A program made the position numbers and the translations under genes. DNA of 51,818 nucleotides from Rusavskia elegans. Lineage: Eukaryota > Ascomycota > Lecanoromycetes > Teloschistales > Teloschistaceae. Within the stretch, counting starts at the first letter, position 1; each line of letters opens with the position of its first letter. This document shows positions 45,013-51,818 of this stretch, piece after piece. The notes under the pieces were generated by a model, which was given only the letters and a program-made list of their open reading frames with translations, made no database searches and was not told where the DNA came from. The stretch covers positions 1 to 51,818 of the forward strand of contig SAUG01000051.1 in assembly GCA_011316305.1 (NCBI GenBank), given 5' to 3'.

Positions 45013-46045
45013 ATGAAAGAGTCTTCTGATTCCGCGTTGTCGGAGCGTCTACTGCCATCTCATGAATCTATCGCGCGTCAATCACCGAGACAAAGGCGAT
45101 GGAGCAGCATTGTTCCGTGCATACTACCGACCCTTCTCTCCGTGTTGCTTCTGGTTACTCTCTTGGTAACGAGCAGAACTCCGGATATGAAGGATGACCT
45201 TGGCTGTATCAGATCTCAATCAGCTTGGTGTATGTCGAAAGTTCTTCACCAGCCTCAGCAATTCTCAAGCTGACAGCTGTGCACAGCGCCCGCGCTTGAG
45301 GCAGCGGCGCCTCTCCGCCTCGTGAGATTCAATGGTACATTGAATTACCCGTCTGAGTTTCGAGGGTCACCGAAACCGGAGGTGGATGCTGCATGGGAAA
45401 CGCTGGTGAATAGGGAGTCGAGTGAGCAGCTTTCTAGATCTCGTGGCCACAGTGTATGACTAACCACAGAACATAGTCGGCGCCTTTAGCGTCTCGGATT
45501 CGGATTTTCAAAAGCTGGACCAAGACCTTACGGGCAATACCACAAGGATGACGAGCCGTCAGGGTAGCCAGCTTCTTGCAACTATGGAGGTGTATCACCA
45601 GTTGCACTGCTTAGTCAGATAGGACGCCTCATATCATGCGTCCATTCGCTGATTCTGAATTAGAATCTCATCCGGAAGTATACTTACAAGGACTATTACG
45701 AAACTCGATCTCGGGCATTCCAGGATGGTCCTGTCATGCTTCGTATCCATGTTGGTAGGTGCCAAGCATGTACACTCTGTTCTGTTGGGGACATCTTGCT
45801 AACAATGATATCAAGATCATTGTATTGAAATCTTACGCCAGAAACTCATCTGCGACGCCGATGTAGGCGTGATAACGTACAATTGGGTCGCGGTCCGCGA
45901 CGCGCCCTGGCCTAATTTCAACACCGTCCACAAATGTCGCAATTTCGATGGAATAAAAGAATGGAGTAAAAAGAACAATGCGCCGAGCTTTGGGGAAACG
46001 CTGAAGAGGCCGGATGGGGTGGTGGGTTTGGAGAATCCGCCTTAG
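45013..46045 (+). CDS. UstYa-like (DUF3328) protein, 269 aa
   Basis: Five exons: 45013-45229, 45287-45421, 45477-45613, 45664-45754 and 45816-46045; introns are 50-61 nt and frame is kept. A single membrane helix lies at residues 32-53 after a polar N-terminus. Two copies of the hallmark HxxHC motif are present: HQLHC at 158-162 and HVDHC at 192-196, the second split by intron 4. Flanking family features include RFNGTLNYPSEFRG, the segment NLIRKYTYKDYY after the first motif and EILRQKLICDADV after the second. UstYa-type proteins catalyse oxidative cyclisation or other oxidations in fungal RiPP pathways (ustiloxin, asperipin, phomopsin) and in other metabolite pathways such as cyclochlorotine. 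The enzyme is probably membrane anchored in the secretory route. No tyrosinase, flavoprotein or second UstY gene is seen nearby. Confidence 0.92.
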
Positions 46046-46072
46046 GGTGTTTGGAGAATTCGCCGCAGGGTG
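46027..46072. repeat. 23-nt tandem duplication at the UstYa-like stop codon
   Basis: The unit TTTGGAGAATcCGCC..AGGGTG occurs twice head to tail with three differences. The first copy contains the stop TAG; the second has CAG at that place. Confidence 0.85.
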
Positions 46073-46183
46073 TTTGGTTTGTCGACGTGTGGATGAACTT
46101 TGCAGTTGAAAGTTCTTAACAATGACATTGATCGCTCAAACGAACCAAAGCGACCTTGGCTAGCGGGGAATGTTCTTTGCGCC

Positions 46184-46693
46184 TCACCTGTGATTCTTGC
46201 TTTCTTCGTGCCCAGTATCCTGTCCATTTTCCGCCCGACGATTACGAGCCTCCCTCTCCTTCTTGCGCTTACCGGCCTTCTTCATGCATTGTCGGATCCC
46301 CGCGTCTCTCACAACCATCTTCTTAACCAAGGTCCTCTTGTCCCAGGGGGTTATCTTCATGTTTTCTTCCAAAAAGGCTTCCACGCTCTCGTTGCGGATA
46401 GTACAGTTGTACCAAATAACCAGACGACCTTTTATTCGTAGATCAATTACTTCATGAGACATACTATCGGGATCTGGGTCGTAGATATGTTGGTGTCTTG
46501 GCATATTTGGGTAAAGTCTTGTGGGGTCTGGGATGGCTTCTGTGATCGTTTCTGATTGTACTACGTGTCCTATGTGTCTCTCGTCGGTATTTGTCGAAGC
46601 ATTTCCGTCTTGAAGCGAGCTTTCTCGTATCTTTGTTGGGTTCCGTTCCACCTCATCGTTGTAGGAGATCTCCCCACCGTTGACCTTGATCAT
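46184..46693 (-). CDS. hypothetical protein, 169 aa
   Basis: Unrecognised intronless ORF starting at the ATG at 46693 (MIKVNGGEISYNDEVERNP); the frame is open to 46717 without an earlier ATG. The N-terminal half is polar and acidic; the middle (VIDLRIKGRLVIWYNCTI) looks like folded strand; residues about 90-120 contain a helix (SVEAFLEENMKITPWDKRTL). The C-terminus is a strongly basic helix (KKAGKRKKEREARNRR) that could bind nucleic acid or act as a nuclear signal. No signal peptide. It is convergent with the UstYa-like gene, 138 nt apart, and in tandem with the methylisocitrate lyase gene. Composition favours a real gene. Confidence 0.55.
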   Translation of the reverse strand: MIKVNGGEISYNDEVERNPTKIRESSLQDGNASTNTDERHIGHVVQSETITEAIPDPTRLYPNMPRHQHIYDPDPDSMSHEVIDLRIKGRLVIWYNCTIRNESVEAFLEENMKITPWDKRTLVKKMVVRDAGIRQCMKKAGKRKKEREARNRRAENGQDTGHEESKNHR

Positions 46694-46988
46694 GGGCGTG
46701 CACTCTGGGGATGGCACTTCGGGCTTCCTTTAAGCCTTTAAGCAATCTTGCGCCACCTCTTCTTTTTCCGAAAGGAAAGGGGTGCGAGGAACACGACCCA
46801 CGTGAAAGCCGCCCCTGAAGTGTATGTGCATTGGAACAGTGATCTTGTGCTACTCGTCAGCCTCGTAACAGAAATGGGGCTATCGAGTCTCTTTATACCC
46901 TGATGAGGAATGAGATCCCCGTAGCGATGAAGATCGCAAGGATCAGGCTTTGGCCAGTCCAGTGCATGTGACCTTTCAGAAGAGCACT

Positions 46989-49181
46989 TCAAAACCCTTG
47001 CTCGGTATTCCCCTCGCCCATACTCTTACTACCACTGCTGCCACTCTGAATCATGCCAAGGATACCATCAATGTACGCCGCACCACTCCACTTTTGGTGA
47101 GTCAACACATCAACTCCAAGTTCTTTTTCAGGTCGTTGAATCAGGTTGACATAGGCCAGCATACCGTCGGTCTTGAAGGCCCGTGAAAGCTCAGCAGTAA
47201 TCGTCGCATTGGAGTGGAGGCCGGCCAGTGAGATCAATTGTAGGACAAAGCCATGCTTTGCGAGATCCCAAATAAAGGTCTTCAGCGATGCTTCGTCGAA
47301 TCCTTGACCCATCCAATTGAAGGAGGGACTTAGATTGTAGATGAGTTTTTTGCCTGGATGTACCGTTCTGATTTCTGATGCGAAGCCGCTGGCTTTCTGG
47401 AGTGGGATCGAGAGTTAGCACGTTCTAATCAAGACAACCAGTGGCATCACTGCTACGGCGATGGCTCCTTGAACCTATACTCATAGGTGCTAGGTAGTAA
47501 CGGTCAAGCATTCGTTAGGGCGAAATCGAAAACCGAGGTACCGACTGCTGTACGGTCCCCAATGCGACTGTCTTTCGATATGAAAAGCGGTCGACAGCGT
47601 AGGCATCCGGGAACACAATGAAATGGTATCAAGTAGTCTTGCTACGCAGATTGCTCACCTTGACGCTAGGATCTGCAGTCTCAAGCCATAGCAGGTCAGC
47701 CCACGGGGCAAATTCGATGGCTCGCTTGGTGGCCGCCGGAAGACCAGCCTGATAATGATAGTAGCCCTCGCGAGTGCGTGGAATGTCCCACGAGAAGAAC
47801 ACTGGCTTTTGGGTATAGTGATCTGCTAATTTCCTGCGACGCCATAGGGAAAGGTTGCGGTCCACTCGTGCTGTATACTCATCGATCTTGCCCGGAGACG
47901 CATTTTCGGTCTGCAGTTGCTGAATTACGGCTAGAATACATACGTTAGCTTCATAGGAAGGCATCACCTCGAAAATTCCCTTGCTCTGGTTTGCAACCAT
48001 GAACCATGGGATAGCTTCTTACCTTCATCGAACGTGACAAGTTTGTGATCTTTCACCCACTGTGCTTCACATCCGTCAATGTCACTTCCAGAAGCGCCAC
48101 GACGGTCCATCTCCTGCAGTATCTCTGCCAGTGGCTCTGAATTTTCCGTGACACCAAGAATGTACTCGTGATCACGAGGGTCGACGTCACTGCTTAGCAA
48201 TTTGCCTGACTCTGAGTCAGTCCGTGCGATCAAGAGGTTTTCGCAGCCCATGATGTCCCACTGAAGCCGAGCAGTGGCAAGACGGTCGATGTGCTCTTTT
48301 ATAGGTACCAACACTTTCCCCGCCAGATGGCCACATTTCTTGCCGCCGTGTAGCTGATCTTCGAAATGGACCGCTGCTGCACCGTTCTCCGCGAATAACT
48401 TGGCCAGCTTCCGCACAGTTCCTAAGCCCCCATGCCCAGTGTCTCCGTCTGCAATTATTGGTCGCATGTAATCGATGTAGGACGCCTTTTCCCTCTCAGT
48501 AGCCGTCATCTTCCTTCGAGCATCCCAATGTTTGCAGTCGTGGTATTGCTGGGCTTTGAACAATCGCTCTACCTGATTAGGAACGGTATTGTATGGGTAG
48601 TCGCCGAAGTCGGCGGAGACCTCATTGGTAGTGGTAAGGAGTGAGGAGCATGCCCAGCCGGACACATAGAGGACCTCCTGGTTCGGTGCCTGCTGCGTCA
48701 TTTGGACGGGGTCAATCGCGCCCACTGCCGAATACCACGTCAGCCGTGGTCTTCAAGCATCGTATTGAATGGTTTGGCGGATCATTCGACACCTCACTTG
48801 ACGCCGTTCGAACCCTCGATTGACGCAGAACAAGAACCCGGACGAGGGGATAGTGTCCGACGTACTCGTATGTACAGGGTCCCCCACAGCTGCCCTCTCC
48901 TGCAGCAGTCTAAACAGCTTCGTTGCCATTGACGAGCTTGGGTATGTCTGCTGCAACGCTCCTCGCTTGCTGACCACTTGGTCGGCGGTGTAGGGTCTCT
49001 TGATCCCTGCCCACCGGGGCGTAGCCCACCACTTCTTGACATGTTTGACCTCCTGCTCGAAAGTGGCATCCTCCGACGAGCCTTTCAACATTGACTCTCG
49101 GTGTGTCGACGTCGTGGAAAAGGAGCGTCTGGAGATGGGCGGCCGAGAGCTGGGAATGGCTACCCGGCTGGCGGACCTCAT
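46989..49181 (-). CDS. mclA: mitochondrial 2-methylisocitrate lyase, 565 aa
   Basis: Four exons: 49181-48866, 48724-48023, 47930-47659 and 47396-46989; introns of 141, 92 and 262 nt. The enzyme cleaves 2-methylisocitrate to succinate and pyruvate, the last step of the methylcitrate cycle that removes propionyl-CoA. The N-terminus is an Arg/Ser-rich mitochondrial presequence ([12 protein letters not shown]). The isocitrate-lyase family is seen in [45 protein letters not shown] with the catalytic Cys of KKCGH at about residue 234, [29 protein letters not shown] and the C-terminal [13 protein letters not shown]. It ends in GNTEQGF, not a peroxisomal SKL-type signal, which with the presequence favours methylisocitrate over glyoxysomal isocitrate lyase. 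It is divergent from 2-methylcitrate synthase. Confidence 0.94.
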
Positions 49182-49532
49182 GATAGCGAGCAGAATCTAC
49201 AATGGCTGGGTGGATTGTCGCGCTTGGAAGCCTCGATGTTGACAGGCCATGTGAAGTCTCATCAACTGCATGTGTTGATATCTCGAGTCGCGAGCTATCA
49301 TGTAATTGAGAAGAACGAGAGTCGGAGGGAGCAGAGATGCCGAGGCACGGATTTAAGAGCTATGCGGAGATAGTGAAATCAACGTCACCCCCTCGCTTTG
49401 AAGGTTGTAACCTTTCTTCATGGATCAATATTATCGCTGCTAAGAGAACAGCAGTATGGCCTCTCAATCTTCCTTCTGAATCTGCCTCAGCCCCTATTGT
49501 GAAGAGCACAACGGGTTCCCTACCACCCAATC
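49182..49532. promoter_or_regulatory. bidirectional promoter of the methylcitrate pair
   Basis: These 351 nt separate the two start codons, so the genes are probably co-regulated. One CCGAGG at 49340-49345 (CCTCGG on the other strand) matches the core motif bound by FarA/FarB-type fatty-acid regulators in Aspergillus. One hexamer is weak evidence by itself. Confidence 0.55.
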
Positions 49533-51254
49533 ATGCCAATCAACAACACCGTTTCACGAGGAGCACTACGCTTACAGCAGGTACTTACAGCACTCGCTCC
49601 GAGCAGCAGCACTGGCAATTAACCCATCGACAGTCTTCCGTCATCAGCTCATCGTACCTTCGGTCTTCAAGGTATTACTCCTCCGCCGCGGAACCTGACC
49701 TCAAGGCTACACTTCGGCATGTCATACCGGCAAAGCGGGAATTGCTCAAGAAAGTCAAGGGCCATGCCAGCAAGACTATTGGAGAAGTCAAGGTCGAAAA
49801 CGCCCTGGGTGGTATGAGGCAAGTAGACTCTCGCTGGCCCCGAAAGTCCATATCGAACCTCCCCTGACGACTTTCACAGAGGACTCAAAGCAATGGTCTG
49901 GGAAGGCTCAGTCCTTGACCCCAACGAAGGAATCCGCTTCCGCAACCACACCATCGCCGACTGTCAAAAAATCCTCCCAAAGGGTACCACCGGCACCCAA
50001 ATGCTCCCCGAAGCAATCTTCTGGCTTCTCCTCACCGGTCAAGTCCCTTCCACCTCCCAAGTCCGCACCCTCTCCCGCGAACTCGCCTCCAAATCTTCCC
50101 TCCCCCCTTTCGTCTCCACCATGCTTGACAATTTCCCCTCCGACCTTCATCCAATGTCCCAATTCGCCTGCGCCGTGTCCGCCCTCAACCATACCTCCGT
50201 CTTTGCAAAAGCGTACGAGAAAGGCATCCCTAAATCCGAATACTGGGAACCCACCTTCGACGACTGCATATCTCTCCTCGCGAAACTCCCCACCATCGCC
50301 GCCAAAATCCATCAGAACTCTTATTGCGGCGGCGGTGTCCTCCCAGCAGAAGTCGACCCTGATCAAGACTGGGCCTATAATTTCGCATCCATGCTCGGCA
50401 AAGGCGGTCCGTCGAATGAAAACTTCCAGGATCTATTACGGTTATACCTCGCCCTTCACAGCGACCACGAAGGCGGCAACGTCTCTGCCCACGCTACACA
50501 TCTCGTTGGCAGCGCACTAAGCGATCCCTTCCTGAGTTATAGCGCCGGGTTACAAGGACTAGCTGGTCCATTACACGGGCTCGCGGCGCAGGAAGTTCTC
50601 AGATGGATACTGAAGATGCAATCGCATATCGGGACATCGTATTCAGATCAAGATGTCAAAGACTACCTCTGGTCCACACTAAACTCAGGGCAAGTGATCC
50701 CGGGGTATGGGCATGCGGTACTACGAAAGCCGGATCCGAGGTTCCAAGCACTGATGGATTTTGCGAGCGAGAGGCCAGAAATAGCGAAAGATCCTGTCTT
50801 CCAACTTGTGAAGAAGAACTCGGAGATCGCGCCGGGGGTGTTGATGGAACATGGGAAGGTCAGTCTACCTCATCTCGGTCAACTGCACGTCTAGTCACTT
50901 TCATTGTCTCAAATCCCCTTTCCTTACCCGCTCTCCCTCCCTCCCATTTCGCCCTTCAGCCCCTTTTTTTTCTCACCTTGACTCCCCTTTCCCCTCCCCT
51001 CCCCTCTTCCTTAGCCCCACTAACGCCCCTTTCCGTAGACAAAAAACCCCCGCCCAAACGTCGATTCCTCCTCCGGCGTCCTCTTCCACCACTACGGCTT
51101 CCACAACACCCTCTACTACACCGTCACCTTCGGCGTCTCGCGCGGTCTCGGTCCCTTGGCGCAGTTGATCTGGGATAGAGCTCTCGGTTTACCCATTGAA
51201 CGGCCTAAGAGTATTGACTTGGAGGGTTTGTTGACGCTTGCGGAAGCGTCGTGA
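49533..51254 (+). CDS. mcsA: mitochondrial 2-methylcitrate synthase (citrate synthase family), 475 aa
   Basis: Exons 49533-49580, 49634-49818, 49880-50858 and 51039-51254. The enzyme condenses propionyl-CoA with oxaloacetate to 2-methylcitrate in mitochondria. A presequence rich in Arg, Ser and Tyr (LRSSRYYSS) follows the ATG at 49533, chosen because only that start gives the short first exon ending in a GTACTT donor. The citrate-synthase residues are present: His in [13 protein letters not shown] (about 308), His in [13 protein letters not shown] (about 353) and Asp in RPNVDSSSG (about 413). The divergent methylisocitrate lyase argues for methylcitrate rather than plain citrate synthase; sequence alone would leave both possible. 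Intron 2 (49819-49879) has a GC donor (AG|GCAAGT) and the last intron (180 nt) has a long pyrimidine tract. Confidence 0.93.
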
Positions 51255-51290
51255 TGATGAAGTGGGTATGGTTCGAGATGGTGGGAAGGA

Positions 51291-51475
51291 GTGTGTGTAT
51301 ATATAGCTCTAAGAAGGTGATTAAGATGATGTTGAGACGTGGTTTGCTCGCTTGTGTGGCACGTGTAGCGACGGAGACAACTTGGGAGTGTGTGTATATA
51401 TAGCTTTAAGAAGGTGATTAAGATGGTGTTGAGACGTGGTTTGCTCGCTTGTGTGGCACGTGTGGCGAAGGCGAC
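51291..51475. repeat. 97-nt tandem duplication
   Basis: The segment starting GTGTGTGTATATATAGC repeats after exactly 97 nt (starts 51291 and 51388) with few mismatches over about 85 nt. It begins 37 nt after the stop of the 2-methylcitrate synthase gene, so it probably lies in the 3' UTR. Confidence 0.85.
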
Positions 51476-51771
51476 AATTTACTGTAGGAAAGACGGTTCC
51501 GTTAATCAAAGTGAGCATACAAATACCGTTAATCTCATGCACTGTAGCGCATTCAATTGGGCTGGCTGGCAGTCGCCCTATTATACCCCGGCAGTGGTTG
51601 AGATAGACCAGCTATATCGACGGGCTGGAATCCCAATCACGATGCTTGCAAAACCTGCCTTTTCGATCTAAAACACGAGAGTCATTCATATATCATTTCA
51701 CATCCTTTTCTGTTATCAACTTCTCATCATCACCTTACGGCCCCAACTCACACCACCACCCAGCATCTCAC

Positions 51772-51818
51772 ATACACCCCACAACCCTTTCCCCCCCACC
51801 GCCCCCCACCCCCGCCCC
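51772..51818. repeat. C-rich low-complexity window end
   Basis: The last bases are almost pure C with scattered A, G and T. Together with the C30 run at position 1, this suggests that the sequence was cut at homopolymer-rich sites. Confidence 0.7.

Larger units (their letters stand above)
51255..51818. other. 3' flank, no gene seen
   Basis: The downstream flank of the citrate-synthase-family gene contains a tandem duplication and then C-rich sequence. A 93-codon plus-strand frame (51390-51671) runs through the duplication and shows no domain. Confidence 0.5.

Noticed and set aside
45000..45040. ATG at 45000 as start of the UstYa-like gene
   Set aside because: It lies 13 nt upstream of the chosen start and is out of frame with the membrane helix and both HxxHC motifs.
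46989..49181. Naming the lyase as glyoxylate-cycle isocitrate lyase
   Set aside because: It has a mitochondrial-type presequence and lacks a peroxisomal C-terminal signal, and it is paired with a citrate-synthase-family gene with a mitochondrial presequence; methylisocitrate lyase fits better.
1..51818. CRISPR array, bacterial operon or ribosomal RNA
   Set aside because: No regularly spaced repeats or rRNA sequence; introns throughout show a eukaryotic nuclear genome.

Overview
The window reads as nuclear DNA of a filamentous ascomycete (Pezizomycotina). The evidence is the many short introns (about 45-65 nt, GTRNGT donors, CTRAY/TACTAAT branch points), a Zn2Cys6 regulator, a HET-domain protein, a UstYa-type (DUF3328) oxidase-like protein and a fungal rhodopsin-domain membrane protein. 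Genus and class cannot be fixed by eye. Both ends run into C-rich low-complexity sequence, so the window may be a whole contig that stopped at homopolymer tracts.

Left third (1-22 kb) is mostly conserved, slowly evolving genes: a secreted hypothetical protein (3.8-4.4 kb), a Zn2Cys6 regulator (6.2-7.6 kb), the proteasome deubiquitinase Ubp6/USP14 (12.7-14.5 kb) divergent from the Arp2/3 subunit ARPC4 (14.9-15.6 kb), and a large RRM RNA-binding protein (17.8-21.7 kb). A 5.1 kb stretch (7.6-12.7 kb) and a 2.2 kb leader (15.6-17.8 kb) hold no recognisable gene.

Middle (22-43 kb) is accessory and decaying. A CYP65-like P450 has lost its heme-cysteine region. It neighbours an intact SAM methyltransferase and a divergent rhodopsin-domain 7TM protein; together they look like the remains of a secondary-metabolism block. 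Then come a HET-domain protein with a WW-like tail, a fragment of a 'CRQI..EA..LY..N.F' family, an acidic repeat protein cut by an in-frame TAG, and a tandem pair of tetraspanin-like genes, one apparently frameshifted.

Right part (43-52 kb) holds the most interesting pair. A complete UstYa-like gene with two HxxHC motifs lies 1.1 kb from a divergent small gene for a 79-residue secreted protein, which has a Lys-Arg site and two similar tails ending in Tyr-Cys. This is a candidate, not a proven, fungal RiPP-type locus. The window closes with the divergent methylcitrate-cycle pair, mitochondrial 2-methylisocitrate lyase and 2-methylcitrate synthase, sharing a 351 bp promoter; these two enzymes act in propionyl-CoA detoxification.

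Exon boundaries were worked out by hand from splice signals and reading-frame continuity. Family names come from recognised motifs, not from database searches.
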